Positions 26,381 through 36,877 are shown, counted from the stretch's first letter. The stretch is DNA of 64,000 nt from UBA8337 sp038143435 (GCA_038143435.1 JAYQLX010000004.1:124001-188000), one strand, 5' to 3'. Translations and numbers: made by a program. Notes: generated by a model not told the origin, from the sequence alone.

Positions 26381-28685
26381 TTAATTGACCTTTTCAGACG
26401 GCTTCCCGGTTTTCTTCCCGGGCTTGTCATCCTTATATTTGAAGGTCAGCTTCTTATCTTTGCTGAGGTCAACCGTCACCAAACCGCCGCCTTTCAATTG
26501 ACCGAACAATAATTCATCGGCCAGCGGCTTTTTGATGTTTTCTTGAATAATGCGCGCCATTGGCCGCGCCCCCATTTGCGGGTCGTAACCTTCTTCGACT
26601 AGCCAATCCATTGCCTTTTTCGATACTTCGATAATGACATTGCGGTCGGAAAGCTGCATTTCCAATTCGAGAATAAACTTCTCGACCACGCGGACAACAA
26701 CCTCCGGCGGCAGATTGGAAAACGGCACCACCGCATCCAAGCGATTGCGAAACTCCGGCGTGAACATGCGGTTAATGGCTTCCGTGTCCTCGCCTTCGCG
26801 ACGCACGCGGCCAAAGCCCATCGGCTCTTTCGCCATATCAGAGGCACCGGCATTGGTGGTCATAATGAGAATGACATTGCGGAAATCCACCTTGCGGCCA
26901 TTAGCATCGGTCAGGCTGCCGTGGTCCATCACTTGCAGCAGCACATTGAACAAATCAGGGTGCGCTTTTTCAATCTCGTCGAGCAGCAACACGCAATGCG
27001 GGTTCTGGTCAACGCCATCGGTAAGCAAGCCGCCTTGGTCATAGCCGACATAGCCGGGAGGTGCGCCAAGCAAGCGCGATACGGTATGGCGCTCCATATA
27101 TTCCGACATATCAAAGCGCAGCAATTCTACCCCCATAGCGGAAGCCAGTTGGCGCGCCACTTCGGTTTTGCCGACACCGGTCGGGCCGGAGAACAAATAG
27201 CTGCCAATCGGTTTTTCCGCTTCGCGCAATCCGGCGCGCGACAATTTGATGGAAGCCGCCAACGCAGCAATCGCTTCGTCTTGTCCGAACACCACACGCT
27301 TCAGCGTAACATCGAGGCCCTTCAACTTCTCCGTATCGTCTTTGGAAACGGTTTTCGGCGGTATCCGCGCCATGGTGGCAATGGTCGCCTCAATATCTTT
27401 CACACTGACGGTCTTTTTGCGCTTCGATGCGGGCAGCAACATTTGCGACGCACCGACTTCGTCAATCACGTCAATCGCCTTATCCGGCAATTTACGGTCG
27501 GCCATATAGCGTGATGACAATTCAACCGCCGCTTTGAGCGCTTCATTGGTGTAACGAATGGCGTGGAAATCTTCAAAATAGCTCTTCAGCCCTTGCAGAA
27601 TTTTAATGGTGTCAGGCACGCTCGGCTCATTGACATCAATCTTCTGGAAGCGGCGCGCCAGCGCACGATCTTTTTCAAAATGCTGGCGGAACTCTTTATA
27701 GGTGGTCGAACCCATGCAGCGCAGACCACCGCTTTGCAGCGCAGGTTTCAACAGATTAGAGGCGTCCATCGCCCCGCCCGAAGTTGCCCCCGCGCCGATG
27801 ACGGTATGAATTTCATCAATAAAAAGAACCGCTTCCGGCATATCCTCAAGCTCAGACATGACCTGCTTCAAGCGTTCTTCAAAATCACCGCGATAGCGTG
27901 TGCCGGCCAGCAACACGCCCATATCAAGCGAGTAAATGACATTATCAATCAACACATCCGGCACATCGCCCTCAATGATTTTGCGCGCCAAGACCTTCGG
28001 CAATGGCGGTTTTACCGACCCCCGGGTCGCCGACCAGCAGCGGATTGTTTTTATTGCGGCGGCACAATATTTGAATGGCGCGCGCCACTTCTTTCGAGCG
28101 ACCGATAAGCGGGTCAACCTTGCCGTCGCGTGCTTTCTCATTGAGATTGACGCAATAAGCAGCCAGTGCTTCGCCATCGGGCACGCCGTGGCCTTCTTCA
28201 CCCAAATCAGCAGCGCCTTCAACCGAGCGCGTTTCCGCCTTGCCCGGTTTTTTGGCGACACCATGCGAGATGAAATTGACCGCATCATAGCGCGTCATTT
28301 CTTGTTCTTGCAGGAAGTAGGCAGCGTGGCTCTCGCGCTCGGCAAACATGGCGACCAGCACATTGGCCCCTGTCACCTCATCGCGTCCCGAGCTTTGCAC
28401 ATGAATAACGGCGCGCTGAATGACGCGCTGAAAACCGGCCGTCGGTTTGCAATCTTCATCATCTTCAATGACCAAGCCCGTCAACTCATTATCAATATAA
28501 TTGGTCAGATTGTTTTGCAGAACGCCAATATCAACACCGCAGGCTTCCATCACGGCAATGGCATCGACATCTTCTGTCAGCGCCAAAAGCAAATGCTCCA
28601 AAGTCGAATATTCATGGCTGCGGTCATTGGCCAGCACCAGCGCGCGGTGCAGTCCTTGCTCAAGCTCTTTTGAAAATGCAGGCAC
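26381..28685 (-). CDS. clpA: ATP-dependent Clp protease ATP-binding subunit ClpA, frame broken
   Basis: The corrected length is 767 residues. This AAA+ unfoldase feeds ClpP. The N-domain (about 1-145) is followed by D1 with Walker A GDPGVGKTA and Walker B LFIDEIHTVIGAG, and by D2 with GPTGVGKTEVA and LLLDEIEKAH. The P-loop of D1 is in the 5' frame and Walker B in the 3' frame. The break is a 1-nt gain at 27990-27991 (minus-strand CTTGGCGCGC for CTGGCGCGC), after which GLARKIIEGDVPDVL reads through. clpS lies upstream, the usual adaptor-unfoldase order. Confidence 0.93.
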
Positions 28686-28706
28686 GTTTAGCTCCTTAAT
28701 ATCCGA

Positions 28707-29063
28707 TCAATCTTTTTCCATTGTGCATTGCAGCGGATGGTCGTGCTGCCGTGCCATATCCATTACTTGGGTTACTTTCGTTTCAGCTACTTCATACGTA
28801 AATACACCACAAATACCGACGCCATTCTGGTGCACATGCAACATGATTTTGGTTGCATCTTCGGCACTCTTAGAAAAAAACCTCTGTAAAACGTAAATAA
28901 CAAATTCCATCGGCGTGTAATCATCATTCAGCAGCAAGACCTTATACATGGCCGGCTTTTGCGTTTTGGTGCGCGTCAGCGTTACCGTGCCGGTGTCACC
29001 ATCATCATCGCCGCCGGATTTATTATCCTGCATGCTTATTTTGTATTCATCAGGAATCATCAT
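28707..29063 (-). CDS. clpS: ATP-dependent Clp protease adaptor ClpS
   Basis: The protein has 118 residues as drawn. It delivers N-degron substrates to ClpA. The core shows YKVLLLNDDYTPMEFVIYVLQRFF (N-degron pocket, with Asp-Asp and Met) and the ClpA-binding HVHQNGVGICGVFTYEVAETKV. The start is uncertain: two tandem ATGs at 29063/29060 and ATG 29033 are in frame; none has an ideal ribosome site. The C-terminus (HPLQCTMEKD) is complete. Confidence 0.93.
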   Translation of the reverse strand: MMIPDEYKISMQDNKSGGDDDGDTGTVTLTRTKTQKPAMYKVLLLNDDYTPMEFVIYVLQRFFSKSAEDATKIMLHVHQNGVGICGVFTYEVAETKVTQVMDMARQHDHPLQCTMEKD

Positions 29064-29184
29064 CTTCCAATGTTACCTTGCCAGAACCAGATGCATCAAG
29101 AGAAACAACACCTGTTAGAAATCTAAGCGGCTACGTTCCCAAAGCAACTCTCGCTTGTTAAAATGCTTCATAAGGAGCGATTCC

Positions 29185-30337
29185 GTGTTTCGATTAAAAC
29201 TTGCGATAGGGCTATTAAGTCTATGTTTTACATGGACTATTATCGATTCAGCCCACGCAGCGCAGTTTTCTTCCATCGTCATTGACGCGACAACCGGGCG
29301 CACCTTGCATCAATATCGCGCGAGCCAACAGCGCTATCCCGCAAGTCTCGCCAAAATGATGACCCTCTATATGATGTTTGAGGAAATCGAACAGGGTCGC
29401 ATGAAACCGGACACGAAAATTCGCGTGTCGCGCAAAGCGGCAAAGCAACCACCGAGCAAATTGGGCTTGCGCTATCGCTCAACCATCAGCGCGCGCGACG
29501 CCATGCATGCGCTGATTGTCAAATCGGCCAATGATGTTGCCTATGCGGTGGCGGAACATATTGCCGGTTCAGAGGCCAAATTCGCCCGCCGCATGACCGG
29601 CAAGGCGCGCCAATTGGGTCTTTACGATACGCGCTTCACCAATGCCTCGGGGCTGTATCACTGGCGCCAACAAACCACGGCGCGCGATATGGCGCGATTG
29701 GCGGCTTTGCTGCTTGAACGCTTTCCACATTTTGAGACCGTCTGGCGGCTGCGCGAGTTTGACTATAACGGCAAAACCTATGTCAGCCACAACAGGCTGC
29801 TCAATCGCCTCTATGGCGCGATGGGCATGAAGACGGGCTATATCCGAGCTTCCGGCTATAATTTGGCGACCGCCGTACAGCGCGACGGTAAGCGGGTGAT
29901 TGTCGTTGTCTTGGGCAGCGATTCACCGCAATCGCGCGACCGCCGCGTTGCCGCATTGGCCGAGCGCAGCCTGCCGCGCGCGCAAGCCAAAGCTGAGGTC
30001 ACATTAAGTGCGGCCCAGCGCAAACGCGCTGCCGCTTGGCTCAATCAAACCCGCTTCTACCCTCACCGCCAAATCAGGGCAAGCCGACAGGCGCAAAGCT
30101 GGAAAATTCAGGTGGGCGCCTTCGCCGCTTCCAATCATGCGCTCAGCCAATTGAAACGGGTACGCCGTGTTTTGGGCACGCATCTTGAAATGGCCGAAGG
30201 AGAGCACAGAGCCGATTGAGAAAAACGGCAAACGGATTTATCGCGCCCGCTTCGCCAATCTGTCTGAACCGCAAGCTTTTGAATTATGCGACAAGCTGCG
30301 CGATGTCACGCCCAATTGCCTGCCCATTGGTCCTTAA
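29185..30337 (+). CDS. PBP5-type D-alanyl-D-alanine carboxypeptidase with C-terminal SPOR domain, frame broken near the end
   Basis: About 384 residues. GTG 29185 is the start: AAGGAG sits 7 nt upstream and it yields a clean signal peptide ending in SAHA/A. Peptidase S11 motifs are SLAKM (SxxK), SAN (SxN) and MKTGY (KTG). The last 90 residues form a SPOR domain (SWKIQVGAFAASNHAL...), which targets denuded septal glycan. The frame breaks near 30197-30206 (a 1-nt gain or 2-nt loss) inside the SPOR domain; the other frame continues RIYRARFANLSEPQAFELC to a stop at 30337. The enzyme trims the pentapeptide in the periplasm and probably acts at division. Confidence 0.88.
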
Positions 30338-30342
30338 TTGGG

Positions 30343-30361
30343 GGCCCCTGATTATGGGGCC
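30343..30361. terminator. GC-rich hairpin between convergent genes
   Basis: GGCCCC and GGGGCC form a perfect 6-bp stem around a 7-nt loop, between the carboxypeptidase stop (30337) and the J-domain protein stop (30361). No T run follows on either strand, so it may be a weak or factor-assisted terminator. Confidence 0.4.
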
Positions 30362-30804
30362 TAATCGCCTAGAAGAATATCGCGCGCCTCGTTAATACGC
30401 GCCGCCAGCCAATCCGTGCCGCCCTGATCGGGGTGGTTTTTGACAATCAGCCCCTTATAGGCCGCTTCAATCTCATCTTCGCTTGCGCCTTCTTCAAGCC
30501 CCAAAATATCCAGCGCCTCGGCGCGCGACATGGCTTGCTTGCTTGGTTGCGCGGGCGGCGTGGCAGTGGCCCTGATTTGCCGTGCCAGCAAATAAGCGCG
30601 CATACCCCATAGCGCCAAAGCACCGGCCGGTGCGGCCAGCCCATAGCGACCGGCAATGGCAAAGATAATCACCGCCGTAGCCGCGAGAATGAAAATAAAC
30701 GCCAATGCCGTCAGCTTAAGGTTGCGCGCCGTCATTCGGGTGACCAGCATAATCAGCAATATGCCGACCAACAGCAGCGCAACGCCAAGCCCCAGAAAGC
30801 CCAT
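30361..30804 (-). CDS. Membrane-anchored J-domain protein
   Basis: The protein has 147 residues. Two N-terminal hydrophobic helices (about 3-22 and 30-55) anchor it in the inner membrane. The C-terminal 60 residues form a J-domain with the HPD motif (VKNHPDQGG), preceded by ALDILGLEEGASEDEIEAAYK. It would stimulate a DnaK-type ATPase at the membrane. ATG 30804 overlaps the mipZ stop (TGATG), so co-expression with the division regulator is expected, an arrangement shared by other Alphaproteobacteria. Confidence 0.9.
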   Translation of the reverse strand: MGFLGLGVALLLVGILLIMLVTRMTARNLKLTALAFIFILAATAVIIFAIAGRYGLAAPAGALALWGMRAYLLARQIRATATPPAQPSKQAMSRAEALDILGLEEGASEDEIEAAYKGLIVKNHPDQGGTDWLAARINEARDILLGD

Positions 30805-31641
30805 CAAACGGCCTCTTCTGTCCGCTCAACCGTTAGACCGGGCAGTTGAAGGGCAGCGAGCAATGCGGTCAATTCGGCACGCGCCGCAACATGGCTCATG
30901 GTCAGCCCGGGGCCGGTTTCATCTTCGGTTAAATCGAGCAAGGTCAATCCGGCGGGAAACATTTCACGATAGACCACGCGCTCAGAAAACCCCGGCACTT
31001 GGCGGAAACCGAGCCGCTTTGACAACTCGTCCAGCGCATCCTCCAATCTTTGCCGGTTTTTGGCGTGAATATGGCTGGTGCGGTTGCGTAAAACCACCCA
31101 ATCAATCGACCCACCATCGGCTTGCGCGCGCGCTTTGCGACATGACCAGACTTTCTCGGCATAAATGCTCGGCGCTTCAATGGTCAGCGTTTCAGGGTCA
31201 ACTTTGGCCAACAGGTCAAAATCGACAAAGCTCTCATTCATCGGCGTAATCAGCATATCGGCGGCGGCATGGCCAAGACGGGCGAAATAGCTGTCCGCGC
31301 CCGGACAATCAATAACAACAAAATCATTGCGCGTGCGAAGCTGTCCCAGCGCATTGACAAAGGCATCGGCCTCTTCTTTTTGCCGTTCGATAATACTGTG
31401 ACCGGTCGGCGCTTCCAGCACGATTTGTTCGGGCATGGCAATCTCTCGGCGCCCGACCCAGCGGCGGCGATGCTCGATATAATTGCTCAAACTGCGCTGG
31501 CGAATATCCAAATCAATCGCCCCAACCCGCTTTACCGGCGTTCAAAAGCGCGGCAATCAAGTGCATGGAAACGGTGGTTTTGCCCGCCCCACCCTTCTCA
31601 TTGCCAACGACAATAACAAACGGGCCGGCCTGCGGTGCCAT
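30804..31641 (-). CDS. mipZ: Division-plane positioning ATPase MipZ, frame broken
   Basis: The corrected length is 278 residues. This ParA-like ATPase forms a polar gradient that confines FtsZ to midcell. The deviant Walker A is GNEKGGAGKTT, followed by VGAIDLDIRQRSLSNYIEHR, the Walker B-like FVVIDCPGADS and DWVVLRNRTSHIHAKN, all typical of MipZ. A 1-nt gain in a T/A run at 31531-31533 splits the frame between the P-loop and the switch region. The drawn ATG 31641 has no ribosome site; in-frame TTG 31683 has AAGGA 6 nt upstream and would add 14 residues. Confidence 0.88.
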
Positions 31642-31703
31642 GCCGGTTTGTTTGGGTGCTTCATTTTGGCCGGTGTCGTCCAAAACTTTTCCTTCATTTT
31701 TTG

Positions 31704-32567
31704 ATGCTTTTGATTATAAACCCGATTCCTGAGAAGGGCCGCAATCTGTGTTTGTCGCCCAAAGGGTTTGAAAATGCGTTTATCGGGGAAAAAATTCTAC
31801 TGACCGGCGCCAATGGCGGGCTTGGCCGCGCCATTGCCGAAAAAGCACTGGCCGAAGGCGCACATCTTGCTTTGTGCGAGAAAACGCCGGAATTGGCGGA
31901 AAGCGCCAAAGCGGCGCTGCCCGACAACACAAACAGCATCGCCTTAGCAGCAGACATAACCGATGAGAACGCTGTGCAAGCCATGGTGGAACAAGCAATC
32001 AGCGAATTGGGCGGCCTTGATGGTGTGGTCAATAATGCCGCCATGCTGGCCGATGATGATGCCATGCCTGCGGATACGCCGCTCAAAAGCTGGCAAGACA
32101 CGCTGGCCGTCAATCTGACCGGCGCGTTTCTTGTCTATAAACACGCCTTGCCACATTTGGTTGAGCAGCAAAGCGGTAGCCTTGTCACCATGTCGTCTCT
32201 TGTTGCCCATAGTGCCTCCGCTGTGCCGCAAATTGCCTATACGGCCAGCAAAGGCGGTTTGGAGGCGATGACGCGAGAAATTGCCATTGCCCATGCGCGC
32301 GACAATATTCGCGCCAATTGCGTTGCCCCCGGGCCGGTGCTGACCGAGCGCACGGCGCGCTATTTTGACAGCGATGAAAAATGGCAGGGACGACGCAAAC
32401 ATATTCCTATGGGCCGCTTGGGCCGCCCTGAAGAAATTGCCGCGCTTGTGTGCTTCTTACTGTCCGATGAGGCGGGTTGGCAAACCGGCGGCGTTTATCG
32501 CGCCGATGGCGGTATTTCCGCCGCCTATCTGGTCGATGACAGCAGGGGCGGCAGCGAGACCCCCTAA
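31704..32567 (+). CDS. Short-chain dehydrogenase/reductase
   Basis: About 287 residues from ATG 31704. All classical SDR motifs are intact: LLTGANGGLGRA, VVNNAAML, the Ser of MSSLV, the YTASKGG catalytic pair (Tyr and Lys) and NCVAPGPV. This contrasts with the degenerate SDR at the start of the window. The C-terminus has the GGVYRADGG motif, so it is similar to 3-oxoacyl-ACP reductase-like enzymes of unknown substrate. TTG 31752 is an alternative start nearer the fold. The stop overlaps panC as TAATG. Confidence 0.85.
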   Translation: MLLIINPIPEKGRNLCLSPKGFENAFIGEKILLTGANGGLGRAIAEKALAEGAHLALCEKTPELAESAKAALPDNTNSIALAADITDENAVQAMVEQAISELGGLDGVVNNAAMLADDDAMPADTPLKSWQDTLAVNLTGAFLVYKHALPHLVEQQSGSLVTMSSLVAHSASAVPQIAYTASKGGLEAMTREIAIAHARDNIRANCVAPGPVLTERTARYFDSDEKWQGRRKHIPMGRLGRPEEIAALVCFLLSDEAGWQTGGVYRADGGISAAYLVDDSRGGSETP

Positions 32568-33411
32568 TGGCCCTACCCGTTTACCGCACCATTGCCGATA
32601 TGCGCGCGCAAGTCGCCGCTTGGAAGGCTGATGGCCTGCGCGTCGGCCTTGTGCCGACAATGGGCGCGCTGCATGCCGGACATTTATCGCTGGTCAGCGA
32701 AATCGCGCCCCATTGCGATCGCATCATCACCTCTATTTTCGTCAATCCGGCGCAATTTGCGGCGCATGAAGACCTCGGCACTTATCCGCGCGATGAAGCG
32801 GCTGATTTGGCGGCATTGCAGGCGACCAAAGCCGATTGCGTGTTCGCGCCGGAAGTGTCGGAAATGTATCCCGACGGCTTCACCACAGCCATCACGCTTG
32901 ATGGCCCCGCTTTGGGCTTAGAAGCCGATAATCGTCCGCATTTCTTCGGCGGTGTCGCGCTTATCGTCAATAAGCTATTGAGCCAAAGCCAGACAGATGT
33001 CGCGATTTTCGGCGAAAAAGACTATCAGCAATTATTGGTCATTCGCCGCATGGTGCGCGACCTTGACCTGCCGGTGGAAATTCTCTCCGGCCCGATTATT
33101 CGCGAGGCTGACGGGCTGGCCATGTCATCGCGCAATGTCTATTTGAACGACGCGCATCGCCCTATTGCCGCCAAGCTGAACGGCATTTTGAAAGCATTGG
33201 CGGAAAGTAAGGCGGAAAGCCGGATCGCAAAACGGCGGAAGCAGAGGCGCATGACGCGCTCATGGAAGCCGGTTTTACGTCGGTAGATTATGCCACCATT
33301 CGCGATGCCGAAACGCTGGCCGTGCCGACGGCAGCGACGACATCACGGCGCGCGCTGATTGTCGCGCGGCTGGGTGACGTGCGCCTGCTCGACAATATGG
33401 CAGCGCGCTAA
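32567..33411 (+). CDS. panC: Pantoate-beta-alanine ligase, frame broken near the C-terminus
   Basis: The corrected length is 281 residues. It joins pantoate and beta-alanine with ATP, the last step to pantothenate. Motifs are LVPTMGALHAGHLSLV (HxGH-type ATP site), VNPAQF, FGEKDYQQLLVIRRM and GLAMSSRNVYL (KMSKS-like). The break is near 33211-33220, where a 1-nt loss in a G run (GGCGGAAAG) would explain the change to a frame reading KTAEAEAHDALMEAGF and onward to LLDNMAAR. The gene is TAATG-coupled to the SDR and converges on DUF1489 with a 4-nt overlap. Confidence 0.92.
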
Positions 33412-33827
33412 AGCAACCCCATTTCGATGAGTTCGTCGCGCATCTCTTCGGGCATATCATCATCGATTTCAATATTGCTCGGCGCATCAATCGGAGCGTC
33501 TTGCGGCGTTAAATAGCGCCAGCCCTGAAACGGTCGGCGCGCTTGCAGCCGTGTATGCACCAATTCAGGATTGAGATGCAAATGGCAGCGCCGAATACCC
33601 TGCCCGTCAACGAATTCTTCAATATCGGTTATTTGCTGGCGCACCCGAATTTGCCGTTTGATAACCCAGTAAATCGACCCGCCTTCCAGCAAATCGGCTT
33701 GCCGCTTCGGCACCATGCGCGTGGTGTGAAAAACCTTGTCATAGGTTTTCAGCAAATGATTTTGCCATTTCACCAAATCGGAAATATCGTCCGCACCGAC
33801 GCAAAGCTTTACAAGATGAATGGTCAT
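33408..33827 (-). CDS. DUF1489 family protein
   Basis: The protein has 139 residues. It begins MTIHLVKLCVGADDISDLVKWQ and contains the family pattern HTTRMVPKRQADLLEGGSIYWVIK, followed by CHLHLNPELVHT and RPFQGWRYL. The family is restricted largely to Alphaproteobacteria and has no known function; length and motifs are complete. Confidence 0.9.
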   Translation of the reverse strand: MTIHLVKLCVGADDISDLVKWQNHLLKTYDKVFHTTRMVPKRQADLLEGGSIYWVIKRQIRVRQQITDIEEFVDGQGIRRCHLHLNPELVHTRLQARRPFQGWRYLTPQDAPIDAPSNIEIDDDMPEEMRDELIEMGLL

Positions 33828-33859
33828 GCGGGTGATTTTAGGCCGAAATCTTGCGCCGA

Positions 33860-34788
33860 CTAGGGGGTGAAAATGCTGACGCGGTCAGAAGCTGTGAACA
33901 AGGCATAAAAGCCGCCGCCAATGGCCCCGCCAATCAGCACAAAGCGATTATCATTGCCGAAATAGGCCATGCGGTGGCGACCGCCGCCCGGCAACGCGCC
34001 TTGACGCTGCCAACGCTGTCCGACCAGCTTATTATGGCTCTCAAGCACTTGGCTCTTGGCCGGACTGAAACCACCGGCAAAATGCAATGCGCCATCAATC
34101 ACCGCCAATGCGCCGCCACTGACGGCCAGCGGCAGGGCCGGTAATTGCCGCCATGTGCCCTTTTTCAAATGAAAGGCCTGCACAGTATTTACCGGACGCC
34201 CGCGCTCATCAATGCCACCTGCAAAAATCAACTCATCGCCACGACGCGCAAAGGCCGCGGCAGAAACGGGAACCGGCATGCGGTTTTTCCAATTTGACCA
34301 TTTGCCGGTTGTCGGGCTGAAGCTTTGAACCACGGCTGCATCGCGGCCAATGCCGCCAAAAATAAACAAGCGGTTGCCGTCAAAATAGCTGGCATGGTCG
34401 GCGCGCGGCGACGGTAAGCGATCCCAATTCAAGCCAAACCGCCGTATCAGGCGCATAAATCCACAAGTCGGAAGACAAGCGCGCCGTATTGTTTTCGCGA
34501 CCGCCCGTCACAAAAACCCGCCCCGTACCTGCCGCAATGGCATATTGCGAAATATTGACGGGCAAGGGTGTGAGTGGACGCCAGCCGTCATTTTGCAAAT
34601 CATATTGCTCAAAAAAACTGCGCAAGCCCTGCCCGACTTTGCCACTCATCACATAGAGCTTGCCATACATTTCTGCCGCTACGGCATGGGGCACGGCGGT
34701 CGGCAAACGCGTGCCCTCGCGCCATTCAGCAACTGCCGATGATGTCGCCGCCAGCACATATTGATGCAAAAAAGAATAAAGATTTCAT
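33860..34788 (-). CDS. Exported six-blade kelch-repeat protein, frame broken twice
   Basis: About 310 residues after correction. ATG 34788 has AGGAAG 6 nt upstream and starts a signal peptide, but the frame slips in the T run at 34772-34777 before its end (mature part near AVAEWREG). A second break near 34438-34444 fits a 2-nt CG loss (GCGCGG to GCGG). Six kelch-like blades are visible by their double-glycine turns: YVMSGK, VFVTGG, LFIFGG, LIFAGG, LHFAGG and VLIGG. This predicts a periplasmic beta-propeller of NanM/YjhT-like type. It may bind sugar or protein; no partner is evident. Confidence 0.72.
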
Positions 34789-34834
34789 GCGCTTCCTATA
34801 ACAGAGAATGGCGGCGAAAACACGCCCTGCGGCA

Positions 34835-36214
34835 TTAAAGCAGAAAGATTGTGGCAAAACCGAGAAAGGCGAAGAAACCGATAACATCCGTGACCGTGGT
34901 CACAAAAACGCTGGAGGCCAATGCCGGGTCAATATTCATTCGGTTAAGCCCGATTGGAATAAGGATACCGGCCATTGCTGCGACCACCAGATTGACAATC
35001 ATCGCCGCTGCCAATACCAAACCCAGCGCCGCATCATCAAACCATAAAGCACCGATAATGCCGGTAATAATGGCAAAGACAAAGCCGTTCAAAAAACCGA
35101 CACCCAATTCACGATAAACCAAGCGCGCCGCATTGACCGGCAGCAATTCCTGTGTCGCCAGCGCGCGCACGGTAATGGTCAGCGTTTGCGTACCGGCATT
35201 GCCGCCCATAGAGGCGACAATCGGCATCAATACGGCCAATGCCACCATTTTCTCAATCGACGCATCGAACAGGCCGATGACCAGCGACGCAGCAATCGCC
35301 GTCAACAAATTGAGGAACAGCCATGACAAGCGGCCCCGCGCGGTTTCAAACACGGTATCGGTAACCGCCTCATCACCGACACCGCCGAGGCGCAAAATAT
35401 CTTCACCGGCTTCTTCGGCAATCACCTCAAACACATCATCAGCCGTAATCACGCCAAGCAAGCGTTGGTCTTTGTCAACCACCGGCGCTGTCACCAAATT
35501 ATAACGCTCAAACAACAGCGCCACTTCCTCGCGGTCGGTTTCGGCCTGAATAATATAGAAATCTTCATGCAGCAGGCTTTCCATCGCGCTTGGCCGTTGC
35601 GCGCGCAGAACTTCTGCCAAATGCACCACGCCAATCGGCTTATGCGTCGGATCGGTGATGTAAATTTCCAGAAAATCGTCAGGCAAGTCTGCCGTTTCGC
35701 GCAAATAATCAATGGTTTGCCCGACCGTCCAGAAAGGCGGCACAGAAATAAATTCCGATTGCATAAGCCGACCGGCGCTATCCTCAGGAAAATCAAGCGA
35801 GCGCTCCAGCACTATGCGTTCGGTTTGCGGAATTTGTTCAAGCACCTCTTGGCGCTCGTCATCGGCCATATCTTCGAGCACGAAAACCGCGTCATCGCTG
35901 TCGAGCTGTTGCACCGTATTGACCAGCGTGTCGGTATCGACAATCTGCAAAACATCATCGCGCACCGCATCATCAAGCTCGGCAAACACTTCAGGGTCCA
36001 GCGCATTGCCGACCAGTTTGAGAAAGGCTGTGCGTAAATCGGGGGCAAGAACGGCGATTATCTCAGCAATATCGGCTTCGTGACGGCCCTCGAGTTCGCT
36101 CAACAAGCCCGTGCGCTCATTGGCACGCACCAGCCCGCTTATCGTCTCATAGGCTTCGGGCGTGAGATTTTCGACGCCTTGCTCTTGTGTTTGCTCGTTT
36201 GCCGTTTCGCTCAT
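34835..36214 (-). CDS. mgtE: Magnesium transporter MgtE
   Basis: The protein has about 459 residues. The cytoplasmic N-domain of superhelical repeats (about 20-130, with LDSDDAVFVLEDMADDERQEVLEQIP) is followed by two CBS domains (about 135-265, YITDPTHKPIGVV and APVVDKDQRLLGVITADDVFEV) that sense Mg, and a five-helix pore domain (SMGGNAGTQTLTITVRAL signature). I prefer ATG 36214 because GAGG lies 7 nt upstream; 36226 is possible. The gene is intact. Confidence 0.94.
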   Translation of the reverse strand: MSETANEQTQEQGVENLTPEAYETISGLVRANERTGLLSELEGRHEADIAEIIAVLAPDLRTAFLKLVGNALDPEVFAELDDAVRDDVLQIVDTDTLVNTVQQLDSDDAVFVLEDMADDERQEVLEQIPQTERIVLERSLDFPEDSAGRLMQSEFISVPPFWTVGQTIDYLRETADLPDDFLEIYITDPTHKPIGVVHLAEVLRAQRPSAMESLLHEDFYIIQAETDREEVALLFERYNLVTAPVVDKDQRLLGVITADDVFEVIAEEAGEDILRLGGVGDEAVTDTVFETARGRLSWLFLNLLTAIAASLVIGLFDASIEKMVALAVLMPIVASMGGNAGTQTLTITVRALATQELLPVNAARLVYRELGVGFLNGFVFAIITGIIGALWFDDAALGLVLAAAMIVNLVVAAMAGILIPIGLNRMNIDPALASSVFVTTVTDVIGFFAFLGFATIFLL

Positions 36215-36328
36215 TACCGGCCTCATTGCTATTTTGCGCGCATTTGCGCTGAAAAGGCGCGTGACGCATCAAAATAATGTTCTTAGGATAAACGGGCTCA
36301 CTCGATTCGTCCAAAAAAGGGAGGACCT

Positions 36329-36703
36329 ATGACCGAAGTTGTTTTAGCCACATTGGCATTTTATCTTTTGCACTTGATGCTGCCCAATCTCATCGCCGTT
36401 GCACGCGGCGAGATAGATGCCGCGTCTTTGTTTGGCGTCCGCGACGAAACAGTTGAGAAATCAATTATCGTTCGGCGGGCCGGGCGCGCTGCCGTCAATA
36501 TACAAGAAAGCATGATCGTCTTTCTGCCTTTGGCCGGTTTGGCGATTGCCAGCGGCACATCGGTTGCGGAAACCGCCACCATGTGGCTGGGCCTGCGCGT
36601 CGCTTATTTGATTACCTATCTGATGGGCGTGTCGTTCATCCGCACTTTTATCTGGTTCGGATCGGTATATTGCCTCGGCTCAATGGCCGTTGCGCTGGTA
36701 TAA
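36329..36703 (+). CDS. MAPEG family membrane protein
   Basis: The protein has 124 residues with four hydrophobic segments. It shows the MAPEG pattern: an N-terminal helix with LPNLIAVARGEID, the loop RAGRAAVNIQESMIVFLPL with the conserved Asn/Glu, and GLRVAYLITYLMG. A GGGAGGACC site precedes the ATG. Bacterial MAPEG proteins may have glutathione-dependent transferase or peroxidase activity; the precise role is unknown. The stop is adjacent to that of the convergent small gene. Confidence 0.88.
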   Translation: MTEVVLATLAFYLLHLMLPNLIAVARGEIDAASLFGVRDETVEKSIIVRRAGRAAVNIQESMIVFLPLAGLAIASGTSVAETATMWLGLRVAYLITYLMGVSFIRTFIWFGSVYCLGSMAVALV

Positions 36704-36877
36704 TTACCAGTCAAACTCGTCCATGTGGTCGGCGAAAAATTCTTCTTCTTCGTAGAACCACTCGACATCAAAAGCCGGGTTTTTCTTCGGCTTTCTGAAT
36801 GTAACAATCTTGCCGCCCTCGCCTTCAGGTTGGGGCGGCTTTTGGTTTTGGCCTTTTTTGTCGTCTGACTGTTTCAT
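36704..36877 (-). CDS. Small acidic hypothetical protein (57 residues)
   Basis: MKQSDDKKGQNQKPPQPEGE begins a 57-residue product with a polar Pro/Gln/Lys N-terminal half, a central KIVTFRKPKKNPAF patch and a very acidic, aromatic C-terminal half (EWFYEEEEFFADHMDEFDW). The stop abuts the MAPEG stop, leaving no gap, and a GAGAAG sequence lies upstream of the ATG. I do not recognise it. The biased composition and neat fit between neighbours support coding. Confidence 0.6.
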   Translation of the reverse strand: MKQSDDKKGQNQKPPQPEGEGGKIVTFRKPKKNPAFDVEWFYEEEEFFADHMDEFDW

